The notes under the pieces are model-generated. The model was not told where the DNA came from and made no database searches. It was given only the letters and a program-made list of their open reading frames with translations. The translations under genes and the position numbers were made by a program. DNA of 64,000 bases from Saksenaea vasiformis B4078 (Eukaryota > Mucoromycota > Mucoromycetes > Mucorales > Saksenaeaceae): positions 59,423 through 123,422 of the forward strand of contig JNDT01001556.1 in assembly GCA_000697055.1 (NCBI GenBank). The letters are read 5' to 3'. This document shows positions 11,826-23,670 of the stretch, piece after piece. Positions within the stretch are counted from its first letter, which is position 1; the number at the start of each line of letters is the position of its first letter.

Positions 11826-14818
11826 ATGGACTCCAGAAATTCACAGTCTTCTGGCTACTATGCCACCTTTGACTTGAATGAGCGTCCACCATTGTCCTTG
11901 CCGCGAGCCCCACCACAAGCTCCGATCTCAGCATCGCAAGCCAATGTGCCCGGACAATTCCCGCCTTCCCAGGAAACTACATTTAATCAGCAGTCCATGC
12001 CATCCATGCAGCCAAATGATATAAATCCTGCAGGACCACCCGAAACGAAGTCAAAGTCTCAGGCTCGTTCCGTTCGAAGGACAAGGATTACAAGAGCATG
12101 TAAGTTTGTGTACCTGTCTCGCTTTTTCCTCATATCAATGCTCTAAATTTTTTTTTTCTTGGCGCTTAGGCGATACATGTCGGCGCAAAAAGATAAAGTA
12201 AGAGAACGCCTAAACGTAACCGGATCATTAAAAACCCTCTTTTGCAGATGCGACGTCGACACCGCGCATCCTTGTACGACGTGCAAACAATACAACTGGG
12301 AGTGCACGTTCAACGATGTAAAGTCTTCCTTGTGTTTATTTTGCAGGAACTGACTATGAATCGTAGGCTGCCAAGAAAAGAGGTCCTCCGAAAGGGTAAG
12401 TCGTCCCTAACTGTCCTTGTTTCGCCTGTGCCAACCATTGCATTGGTTTAGATATATCGAAAGTCTGGAGACAAGGCTTAAGAAAATGGAAAAACTATTA
12501 GGAGAGATGCAGTCGGGAGAAGGAGATGAAGGTCGCAAGCGAAAACGATCTTTATCAGAAATTTCCGAGGACGCTTCCGACTTGTCCTCTTATGATCAGC
12601 GGGGCCAAGGCTCATCGAGACGTAGCATCTCCTCCCTTCACTCCGAAAGCAGTCGCGGTCTGTCTGCTACGAGTTCACCAACCATGCCAAACAACGATCC
12701 CATGTGTGCCGGCCGCTCCAAGGTGGTACGGTACCACGGCAGCTCTTCTGGGTTTTACATGGTGGACAGCATTCTTGCAGGACAGAAGGAAGACGGCAAA
12801 GGAGCAAATGGTGAAACTGACCCTGATAAGGTCTTGCAGACTTCCAATGGCATCTGCCGATTACGCAAGATGAACGTGTACGATGATGATATGATGGTTG
12901 TTCGCAATACAACCGACGCTGAGGATGCTAGTCAAATAGCTATGGAGAAACAGGAATCCATAGAAGATCTGGTCCCGCGACAGGTCTTGGTGGCGTTAAT
13001 ACATACGTGAGTAATCATCAATGTTTGTCATTTATTATTCATCATGCTTATATTTTACATTAGTTATTTCCGTGTCCCGCACGTTACACTACCCCTTCTC
13101 GATAAAGAGCAGTTCATGGAATCATTTGAAGGCCGCTCAGGGCCTCCACCGTCGCCTCTTCTAACCTATGCCATTTGTTTGTACTCGTGTTTTCTGTTGA
13201 GGTCGAAAGATCCCATATTTACGGATGCCGAGGTTGAGCGTGATAAGGTGTTCAATGCGTTGCTGGATAGAGCTAGCCATCTGGTACGAAGCGAATATTT
13301 GATTCCACGTGTTTCCACGATAAAGGCGCTTGTGTTACTTTGTGCACATCCCACTTATTCAACGAGCTCCTATCGTAACTGGATTCTTGCTGGCATGGCT
13401 GTGAGAATGGTAAGTGTATCAAGCAATGGATTTGTCGAGATGTGCTATTTCAGTAAGGGCAAAACCACTGATAGTGACGACCGTTTTTAGGCGCAAGAAC
13501 TAGGTCTTCATCGAAGCGTAACAACCGTTCAGTTGTCCAACGATCTTGCCGAAGCAAGAAAACGACTATGGTACAGCGTTTATACAACGGATAGATGGTG
13601 TTGTGCAGTAATGGGTCGACCCCTTGCGATTGCTGATTCGGATTGTGATGTGGATTTGCCTGTTGCGCGGGACGCGGAAGGTGCGAATGGCAACGATTAT
13701 ACCCTCTTTGTCAACTTTGTCAAATTGTCTGGTATCCTGGGTGAAGTGCTGCGACGTATCTACTCGCCAAAAGCAAAATCCGACGGTTATAAGACGACGG
13801 CGATGGAACAAACCGTGCATAGTTTGCAACGTATGCTCAATGACTGGTTTACCCAAGTGCCTGATGACTGCCGTATCACCCAAGAAGATCTCGCGGTCAT
13901 TCGTCAATCTCCTGAACGCTATGCGAACACCAAAAAATTGACAGAAGGTGGTCCTATGACTGTGTGTTATCATTGTGTTGTGATATTATTGCACCGACCT
14001 TTTATCGTTTTTGAAAATGAAGACAAACAAGCGCCGATGTTCATCGAGGCCATGCAACGATGTATGGAGGCTGCAAAGATGTCAATTGACATTGGACGTA
14101 TTGTTTCAAGTTTGGATATTTCTCGATTTGGATGGAATTTTGCAGGTACCACAAATAAGAATTTGATCAATTAGGCAAGCCGCTGACGTTTCTTTTAAGC
14201 ATATTCTATATTCCAAGCATCGCTTATACACGTCTATAATTGCACTAGTCCTGAACCGGAAATAGCGAATACTGCGCGAGAATATGTGAATGTGAGCATT
14301 GAAGAATGTCTGACACCGCTGGCCAATGACATCCCTTATGGCCCTCCCGTCTTGCCATTTTTGCAAACGTTATTAAGCCTTTTGGAAACGAATTCGTCTG
14401 GAGATGAGAAAAAGACGTCACAATCAGAGAAACAATCAGAGAATGTTAACAAGGAAGCAGCACCAACCTCTGTTCGTCAGGTATCCCCCATGAGCGTTCA
14501 ACAAATCGTATCGGGTTTGGAAAGTATTCCAAATGATTCTTCCATACCGAAGGCTGCGACTGAGACGGATCAGTCATCGAATACGGCCGCATCGTTGCTA
14601 CTAGGTGGGCCCTCCTCCGTGACACAAGCAACGTGGCAATATCTCTTCTCTTCTGCAGGCACGCCTTTTGCCGATGGTACGAATGGATTCGATATGCAAG
14701 GTAAAAAAAAAAAGGAAAAGGGAAGGAAAATTGTCGCGGAGAACTAACTTGTTTACTGATAGGCTGGGAGAGCGTTCTCCTTGATAGCCACAACAATGGC
14801 AATGCGTTCATGCAGTAA
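11826..14818 (+). CDS. Zn2Cys6 binuclear-cluster transcription factor
   Basis: Exons 11826-12099, 12170-12197, 12248-12317, 12367-12395, 12452-13006, 13064-13409, 13491-14145, 14200-14700, 14763-14818 give 837 aa with all phases consistent. The zinc cluster (C-D-T-C, six residues, C, seven residues, C-T-T-C, six residues, C; about residues 92-118) is split over three small exons. It is followed by a K-K-R-G-P-P-K-G-Y-I-E-S-L-E linker and a short coiled coil. The fungal-specific transcription factor domain spans roughly residues 320-600 (L-P-L-L-D, A-Q-E-L-G-L-H-R, R-K-R-L-W-Y-S-V-Y and D-R-W-C-C-A-V-M-G-R-P). The N-terminus is Pro/Gln-rich and disordered. It acts in the nucleus as a DNA-binding regulator; target unknown. 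The adjacent ABC transporter starts 263 bp downstream, but no regulatory link is shown. Confidence 0.95.
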
Positions 14819-15081
14819 AATAAGGTTTAAGCTCGAAAGAGCGGCGTGTACCATGACAACAACCCCCTTCCATTACACCCTGACAATTCAGGGCTATCGT
14901 TGTATATAGACTTTTGATATAAAATGTGCAGTTTTTTTTTACTTCACGTTAGAAACAGATTATCTTGATCCCTTAAACAATGATACAATCCCTAGATCTT
15001 CACCAAAAGTAGACTACCCGTGTACAAAAAATTCATCCACCGCCTATTTTGCTGCGCCATCTCGCGCATTTCGGTTTATAA

Positions 15082-18000
15082 ATGACGGTCATGGACAATA
15101 AGCTATCCATTCGTTTCTTCAGCACAATGGATGGTCGCGACGGTAACGCTAACTTGTGGCTGGCTTCTGTTTTAGCTGGTTCAGCCATAGGAAGTGCAAT
15201 GGTGTTATCAGTGCAGCGTTACAGAGCTGGCCGTCGGCAGTGGTCTCTTGCTACAATGGCGGAGGATACAGATCGCGACCTTTCTGTCCCATTTTCTGAC
15301 CATGGCAGACGGTTACGCATCTTTCTGGACACTACTGTGTTAGCACTCCTTCGACTTGGTAGCTTCATTATGATGATCCGCAGCAACTATAATCGTAACG
15401 TGACGAGTGACGCCATTGCTTCTGCATTGATGTTTCTCTCATCGCTCTACGCTTTTGCGCTGGCTAGTGTCTCTCAGAAATATCGCTTTCCTAGCAGTTG
15501 GGGTTGGGTCCTTAATGTTCATCTTTGCGTATTCTCCTTTGTTGCCTTCTGTGAAGCGGTCTACAGCTGGGTCTTTCTTCTTGACGTCTCGCAACTGTCT
15601 TTCAAAGGCGGGCTACCGATGGTACTAACGACCTTGTTGAACATCGACCTTGTTTATACCACGTCAACTATCCAGCGTGGCCGGCCTTTTGTCCACAACG
15701 GCCAATCGGTAATCCCAATTGATGTGGCTTCGATCTTTAGCTGGTTATCTTTTCGTTGGATTACCCCTCTGATCAAAGCTATCAACAGAGATAGCCGTAC
15801 CACGCTTCCGTTACTTCCGGCTGCTTACCGTGCATCCAATCTTCTGGCAGCTCTTGATGCTTACCGTTCAAAGTCGCTTGTTCTTCGATTGTTCTCTGTC
15901 AACCGCAAGTACTTCTTTCTGCAGTTTCTGCTGAACGTATTGATTGCCTCTCTGTTCTATGCTCCTGCGTATTTTGTGAATCAGCTATTGAAGTATATGG
16001 AATCCTTTCAAGAAAACCCCACGGCAGAAGGCACCAAGGAGGGTTTCCTCTTTGTCTTTGGATTAGCTATCGTACTCATTTTGGTAGAAGTTGTTCTCGG
16101 TCAGACGCAATATTTTGGTATGGCCTCAACATGTTGTCGTTCTTTCTCACTTACAAATGAAAAGAATTCGCAAGCCAGGCTCGAATCAAGGCCATGTTAG
16201 ATCTCGAAATTTATCGCAAAACGCTGCGACGTATGGATACGTCGGTCAACCATGAAGAAGATGAAACGTCTGCTGGGACAATCGTGAATTTGATGAGCAC
16301 GGACGCCGTGAGAGTTTCTGAATTTGTCTCTGTTATGTTCACTTTGGTCAAGGCGCCTATCGAGATCGCAGTAGGTATCTTCTTTCTCTATCAACTATTA
16401 GGTCTCTCTTGTCTCTTTGGATTTGCTATTATGCTTGTGTCTTTGCCGATGAATCAAATCACCTTCAAGGCATTTTCCAAAATCCAAACAAACTTGATGG
16501 CGGCTCGAGACAAGCGCGTCTCGTTCATGCATGAGGCCCTACAAGGCATACAGCACATAAAGTTTTTTGCCTGGGAGTCTCTTTGGCAGGGCCGTATCCT
16601 GGAGATCAGGAGAACAGAACTAAAGAGAATAAAGGTTGCCTCCTTTTGCGAAGTATTCTTTTTCACTCTCTGGGAAAGGTAATAAGAAAAGAAAATCGAT
16701 CTTACTTACTAATCCTTGGTATTACTTTACAGCACACCTCTGGCGGTCATCCTTATCTCCTTTTGGTCTTACACTGTGCTAGAAGCTAAGCTGTTGACAC
16801 CTGCTGTGGCTTTCACGACAATCACAATATTCCAAGAATTGCAATTTGTTTTGATCAATCTCCCTGAATGTATGACCCAGCTTGTCCAAGCATTGACAAG
16901 GTTAGTTACTTACTCATCGACACCCTTTTCTTACTTTACTATTTTAGTATCCGACGTATTGATAATTATCTGACGGAAGGTATTGAAGTTGATCTGACCT
17001 CGGACCTTCTTGTTCCCCCGGAGACAGAGGAGACGGAAATTGCGTTTGAAGGCGCTGATATTACCTGGCCAAGTGCACTTTCTGCCTCGGAGACCAACTT
17101 CGTCCTAAGAAACGTCAGTGTACGGTTTCCCCGCAAGGAGTTGAGTTTGATCTGTGGCGCCACCGGCTCTGGCAAGACATTGATGATGCTAGGCCTTATC
17201 GGCGAAGCGACGATACTCCGAGGCGAGGTGAGCTCTCCACGTATCTCGGAAACAGACTGCCCTCCTACCATTCCACCCAAGCATTGGCTATTGAAGAATG
17301 CTGTAGCCTACGTAGCGCAGACAGGTAAACCGAAAAAGGGCCGATAGCGTCACTCTAACGCAGATGACTAGCATGGCTTCAAAATGCGTCTATTCGTGAC
17401 AATATCTTGTTCGGTTTGCCCTACGTAGAAAGCCGCTACAAAGAGACGCTCTTTGCTTGTGCATTAAACAAGGATCTATCCATCTTCGAAGATGGTGATA
17501 TGACAGAAATTGGAGAAAAGGGTATTACACTCTCTGGAGGTCAAAAGGCTCGCGTCGCTTTGGCAAGAGCTGTCTATTCGCGAGCCCAGAATATATTTAT
17601 GGACGATATTCTAAGTGCTGTGGACGGTAAATTCTTGTTAGCCCAAATGCTTCCCGTTCACCTTTTTTTTTTGTTTTTTTTTTTTTTTGCTGTAGCGCAT
17701 ACTGCCAAGCATTTGTACGAGCACTGTCTAACAGGACCACTCATGAAGGATCGCACGCGGATTTTGATCACACATCATACTAGTCTGTGCCTTCGTGGAT
17801 GCAGTTACCTGGTGCACATCCATCAAGGCGTTGTCAGCGAATCTGGCTCACCGGCGGCACTACGTGAATCCGGAAAGTTAGCCTCCATTCTTTCAGAAGT
17901 AGGACAACACACGACGGTTGAAACTACTGAAGACGATGAAGTTAATGGTCTTCCTGACAAAGACAAAGCACCGAAAGTGCTAGTCGAAGAAGAAGGCAAG

Positions 18001-20081
18001 TTGTATTTTCTGAGATGGCCAGGGTTAATAATTTGATGTTCGCAGAAAGAGAAACTGGTCAGGTCAAATCACGTTTTTACATCACGTATCTACGAATGCT
18101 TGGCAATCCTTTCTATTGGATTATCCTCGCTGGTATTGTTATAGGGTCCCGCTGTCTTGATGTCTTTACCACCTGGTGGCTTAAAAGATGGACCCAGGCT
18201 TCTATGGATGAGGAGAATCCGCCACAGCTCAACTTCTATTTGACAATCTACGTGGCAGCTTCCATTACCAACATCCTTGTGGGACAAGTTCGATTTATCA
18301 TGATCTTTTATGGTGGTCTACGCGCAAGCCGAAAGCTGTATAACGACTTATTGCAGCGCGTTTTCCGGGCACCTTTGCGCTGGTTTCATGTTACACCAAC
18401 CGGACGCATCCTCAACCGGTTTTCCAAGGATTTTGAATCGATCGATTCTTTTGTTCCCGTCCGCACGATGGGCTGTATCATGCAAATGTCTATGCTTGCT
18501 GCGTCTTTGGTAACTGTCACCAGCGTCCTTCCCACGTTTGTCATACCGATGATGGCCATCACGTTGCTTAATGTAGTCATGGGTCGAAAGTTTATCAATG
18601 CTTCTCGCGAGCTTAAACGAATTGACTCTGTTACTCGCTCCCCGCTATTTACCCATTTTGGAGAAACCTTGGGTGGTATTACCACGATCCGTGCATTTGG
18701 AGCTGCGCAACGGTTTCTGCGAACCATGATAGACTATATCGATACGAATTCACGGCCCTACTATTACATCTGGGTTGTCAATCGTTGGGTCAGCATCCGA
18801 TTCGGCTCCATGGGTGCATGTGCAACTCTGCTTACTGGCGTCATTATCCTTCTCCATCTGGACTCAATTGATGCTGCTACAGCCGGTTTCTGTCTCAGCT
18901 TCGTGCTTGTGTACACCCAGCAGGTAGATTCCTCTATTGTTTTTGGTTCACCAGTATATTCAACTACGGATATCTGCGTAGATGTTTATGGGTATCAAGT
19001 GGTACACGAATCTTGAAATGAGTTTTAACTCTGTGGAACGTGTGGTTGATTTTATGGAAATTGATCAAGAACCTCCTGCCCTGACAGATGTGAGACCACC
19101 TGCTGGAGTAAGTTCTTGGACAATTACTTTTCAAAAATTGATTCTTAATTAACCTCTGTATAAAGTGGCCAGTGAACGGACATATCGAGGTGAAAGATCT
19201 CCAAGTGCGCTACGCCCCGGATCTCGATCTCGTACTCAAAGGATTGACGTTCTCGATTCATGCACAAGAAAAAGTGGGAGTGGTTGGTAGAACAGGAAGC
19301 GGTAAATCGACATTGGCACTATCTCTCTTCCGGTTTCTCGAGGCCAGCTGGGGTACCATTCATATTGATGATGTCAACATCAAGGACATTGGTACCTATG
19401 ACCTTCGAAGCAATCTCACAATTATTCCTCAAGGTAAAACAAAGGAGGTTTGAATCTGTTGCTGATGATTAGCAAGATCCCACATTGTTCTCTGGCACGC
19501 TTCGATCCAATATGGATCCGTTTGATCAATTCAGCGATGCAGATATCTTTACAGCGTTGCGTAGAGCTCATTTGATCCAAGCCGCAGAGACAGAGGAAAC
19601 GTGCGTCTTCACGAACTTGGATACACCCGTGAGTGAAGGTGGTCGTAACTTCTCACAGGGCCAGCGTCAGCTACTGTGTCTTGCTCGGGCCTTATTGAAG
19701 CGTGCAAAAGTGGTACTCATGGACGAGGCCACAGCTAGCGTTGATTTTGAAACAGACAAGGCTATCCAGAAAACAATCACGACGGAGTTTGCGGATTGCA
19801 CCATTCTGTGTATTGCTCATCGGCTGCATACGATCATTGAGTATGACAGAATCCTCGTACTTGATCAAGGTGAAATCAAGGAATTTGCCAGGTATCCAAA
19901 AAAAAAAAAACACAAGATACAGAGATGAGATGATCTCATAGCTAACCATTCAAACGATAGTCCTTTGCAACTCCTCCAGGACAGCAATTCGTTATTCCAT
20001 AAGATGTGTCAGAATTCTGGACAGTTTGACCAGTTGATGGCGCAAGCAAAACAAAAGCATCAGCTCGTTGATGTGATGTAA
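15082..20081 (+). CDS. Full-length ABCC (MRP-type) transporter, copy 1
   Basis: Eleven exons: 15082-16117, 16165-16678, 16733-16900, 16948-17324, 17372-17626, 17696-17995, 18046-18923, 18982-19107, 19166-19433, 19477-19891, 19961-20081; 1485 aa. The N-terminus carries a TMD0 bundle, then TMD1-NBD1-TMD2-NBD2. NBD1 has Walker A G-A-T-G-S-G-K-T (about residue 643), signature L-S-G-G-Q and Walker B ending I-F-M-D-D. NBD2 has G-R-T-G-S-G-K-S-T (about 1259), F-S-Q-G-Q-R-Q-L and V-L-M-D-E-A-T-A-S-V-D. The NBD1 Walker B D-D instead of D-E is the usual degenerate ABCC site. It likely exports conjugated organic anions across the vacuolar or plasma membrane. The intron at 17996-18045 has a GC donor, where the paralogue has GT. 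A 22-nt T-rich tract precedes the acceptor at 17695. Confidence 0.95.
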
Positions 20082-20275
20082 TTTCATGGGATCATAAATA
20101 AAGCTTTCCTCAGGAAACTCTGGTGTTCCCCTTTTTTTTTTTTTTTTTTTTCGTTAGTTCACACTACCATGTTATTGTACAACCAGATATGGATGGGCCT
20201 TGTTGTGATTTTTATTTCTTTTAGTTCACAATATCCCGCTCATTCCTAAAAAAAAATTCATTTTGTCCCAATCCT

Positions 20276-21023
20276 TTAGATAACATCAACAGCGGCAGGG
20301 AATTCGAAAGCAACGTCCTTGCCGGTGAGCTTTCTGTAGACAGAGGAGAAAGTGTCCAACTTGTACTCCAGAGAGGTGGCATCCTTGCTGTCAAGGAAAC
20401 TAAATCACAATCCTATAAGAATCCCTCTTTGCTTCCCATCAATTAATAACACTTACACCTTGATGGTCTTGGAACCATCAACCTTGACACGGGTTCTCTT
20501 GCCGACGATTTCGGTAGGGAAGACCATGTCTTCCAAGATGGCATCGTGAACATTGGTCAAGGTGCGCGATCTGGGACGGGGCTGCTTGGCGTTGGAGCGA
20601 CGGCCAGGCTTGGCAAGAATGCGGCGCTGAGCAATGAACACAACGTGGCGGTCGGAGAACTTCTTCTCAAGCTCGCGAGTAAGTCTATCAAATACTTGAT
20701 TAGCATGCGAAATAAAAAAGCATTTGCGCTTGCACACCATGCACATGCGTTTCGTATATTCATGGGTGGCATGCATGCTCAGCTCATGTTTCGATTTCTT
20801 ACCTAGCCTGGATCTTGTGGAAGGCCTTTTGGGCGGGGACAGGCACGAAGATGACAATAGCCTTCTTACCACCACCAATTTCAAGTTCCTTGGCAGAGGA
20901 GATCTGGAGGGGAGCCAAATCCTTCTTCAACTCGGGAACGTTGTTCTGCAAGTCCAAAAGGGCCTGGGAAACGGTAAGCTCGAATTCGCTGGCAGACTCG
21001 GCTGCGATCTTGTGAGAAGCCAT
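20276..21023 (-). CDS. rps7: 40S ribosomal protein eS7
   Basis: Exons 21023-20803, 20684-20457, 20399-20276 give 190 aa, the standard eS7 length. Characteristic segments are I-V-I-F-V-P-V-P near residue 58, [40 protein letters not shown], and the C-terminal [18 protein letters not shown]. It is a structural component of the small ribosomal subunit. A poly-T/pyrimidine tract on the minus strand near 21120-21131 lies just upstream, as common for ribosomal protein genes. It is convergent with the ABC transporter, with about 195 bp between stops. Confidence 0.97.
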
Positions 21024-22128
21024 GGTAAACTATAATGCATTCGAATTCATGGAGAGAGAGTTGTAGAAAACGTCACGGACACGATGCGTCAAGTGTAAGT
21101 ATACAAGAAAATGGAAGAGAAAAAAAAAAAGATGGGTACGTTTGGTAAGTAACATTTTTCTTCATATCCAGCCATCTCCTTCTACCCAGCATCCATCCAT
21201 CTATCCATCCATCTACGTGTCTCCCATAATTCCTCGCCAAAGATCATTCACGAATACATACTTGATGCGAAAAGGAGGGAACTTTCGGCTGGGCCTCTCG
21301 CCCACCTATTTTTTTTCGTCGTTCCAAACCTTGGTCCCCGCCCGGACAAAAAATACAAACACCGCTTGTTCCTGTAATTTCGACCAATCAAATCTGGCTT
21401 TACTCGTCCATCCCAGTTGGATAGAGACAACGGCTTTGGCTTCCAAACCATGTTTAACTAACGTTGACATATTTATTGTTTTAACATTATAATGGAACTC
21501 GTGTATGAAAATGACCGACTATCAGCAGCATTTGGTAAAAGTATATTGTGTGCGACGTTCAATCTTTTCTTAAAAGCCTATTATCAGACAGAGATCGAAT
21601 CAGAGCCTATAGGTACAAGTATTTGCTTATATCTGCAAGAAGCCTAAAAGAGCCTCGATCAATTTACAACAGAAGTCGTTGAGGCAATATAGCAATGACA
21701 AAGCATGATCACTGCGAACAGATATGCAATGAAGACAGGAAAAAAAACGGACTATAATGTTCCATCCTGTATTTATCTCATGTCGCGCGCCAGAGATACG
21801 TTTTGCAACAATCGCATTTCCTGAGTGTACAAAACGAGATAGCAATTTTTTTCTTCGACTAGGCTCTTCCTAAACGCGTCGATGAAGTACACGTACGAGA
21901 ACATTCCTACTAATTGTTTGGCGTTTAGACCGCACCACTTCTATCCAAAACCACCTTGGCCATGGTGTGTATAGCCATACATTATCGCTCTTCTATAACA
22001 GACCTCCGTAAGAAATTGCATCGCGCCATGCCCAAATTCAATCAAGCAGAAGCCGCTAACATATTCATAAAATCTCAGTGTGAACTTGGCTCTTTATGGA
22101 TATAAAATTTATTTAAGTTGATACCTAC
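21024..22128. other. Intergenic, eS7 promoter side
   Basis: Contains CATC-type simple repeats near 21186-21215 and AT-rich stretches. No supported gene. Confidence 0.5.
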
Positions 22129-22541
22129 TTAGTTTGCGGATAGATTTGATGCAATTGCACCGCCAGCAGCACTTCCGTAAAATACTATGCCACTTCTCAG
22201 GAAAAGCTCTAGTGCCATTTTAAGAGTAGCCGTCCTTATGTTCGTGTTAGGTGGAGGTTTAGCGAAAAAGAGTCGATGTCGCGTATCTTTAGAGAATGTG
22301 GTTTTTCCCAGAGCAACAAGCGAAACAATAGATCCTGCCGACGCAGCTAGGAGTGACCGAGCGGGTGGTTGAACATCTAAAGAAATAAGTAGCTGTTGTC
22401 ATGATGCGTGTGTATTTCTCATCGCATACCTTGTTTGTGGCGTACACGACTTGTTACAGTGTCTACAGTGTCAAACACTTTCGTCCATGTAAAATAACCA
22501 ATGGGTGTGCCAATGAGAATGACAGGAAGGACAGCCGCCAT
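22129..22541 (-). CDS. 119-aa putative membrane protein, two exons
   Basis: Exons 22541-22430 and 22376-22129 are joined by a 53-nt GT..AG intron with matching phase (one base then two). The first exon (M-A-A-V-L-P-V-I-L-I-G-T-P-I-G-Y-F) starts with a hydrophobic segment. Two further hydrophobic patches follow: L-L-A-A-S-A-G-S-I-V-S-L-V-A-L-G around residue 50, and I-V-F-Y-G-S-A-A-G-G-A-I-A-S-N-L near the C-terminus, with basic residues between. The Gly/Ala-rich pattern resembles small organelle membrane proteins, but I do not recognise the family. Each exon is too short to stand out as an open frame, so the gene is easily missed. Confidence 0.6.
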
Positions 22542-23670
22542 TGCGAGAAGGTTGTTCGTGTTTGTTCCACCAAAAAAGGGATTTCAGACGACCACGAACA
22601 AAAGTCACGACTATCAATCATGAGCCTAGCGTGTGTTACAGCTGAGGTCAATGACATGAGTATCATTGACCGTGGCTCTCGGTCTCCAGTGTGTAATTGA
22701 CTGTGGTGAACTTTTGTCGATGAAGAATGGCGCATAAAGGGTGGATGATTGAGAACCAATTTACAAAATTATCTAGAAAACCGATGAAGTGCTATATCAA
22801 GACTGATAATCGCTTGCCATGAGCACTCGATCATACTAGTTACGGTGATACAAACATTTTTGCACACCTGGACTACACGAATACAGATACTTCCACAGCA
22901 GCCTAACAATTTTCACGTGGGTTCAATATCTGTCCTGGAAGAACATGAAAATTTCTCTGAAAACTGACCATTCGCGATTGTAGCCAGCGAGCAGGAAGCC
23001 TACAGAAAAAAGCGATTCCGTCACTTGATCGAAGAGTATTCCGACATCGGCCAGAAGTCTCTCAAGAGATTGCATATAAGCTTTCTTGGAAACAAACGGC
23101 TCGAGTACACCACGTCTAACGCATACCTCCTTCCAGAGTCAAATTTGAGCATCAGACGATACACTCTATTGAAGTTCAAGCATATTAAGGTTTCCATCCC
23201 TTTCTTTCGCCCAGCCTACCTACCTAACGCAAGGTAAACAATTGTTTTAAAACATCGAAGAGAAATATTGCACAAAGTAGCACACTGATGATTCGCAACC
23301 GTGCAAAATGAAGCCCAATCTGTTGACCACTTATGGTTTTCCGCGTCCTATGTCGATTAGTTGTCTTCTCAGATCAGTCATAGTAGCACAGGTGGACCTT
23401 CCTGTATGTTTAAACTTAGGTACTCTATTTGCAGCTTTGTGGAACAAAGTATAAGGTGACATCAAAGCTATCATTGCTTGTTAATTCTTTCTTTCTTTCT
23501 TTCTTCCAAACTAGCATACATTCTTGGTTGGTCAGTGCCCTATCTTGATCGGAGACCTCTCATTTTCTGACAGCAGACCAAGACTACCGGAAAAGACCAA
23601 ATATTGACTTAACTAATTCGTTTTTCGAAGCATTTAATAGTTATAAAAAAACAAGACGACATACGCACGC
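22542..23670. other. Intergenic, upstream of the GTPase array
   Basis: AT-rich, with a (TTTC)n tract near 23490-23510. No gene supported; presumably holds the promoter of GTPase 1. Confidence 0.5.
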
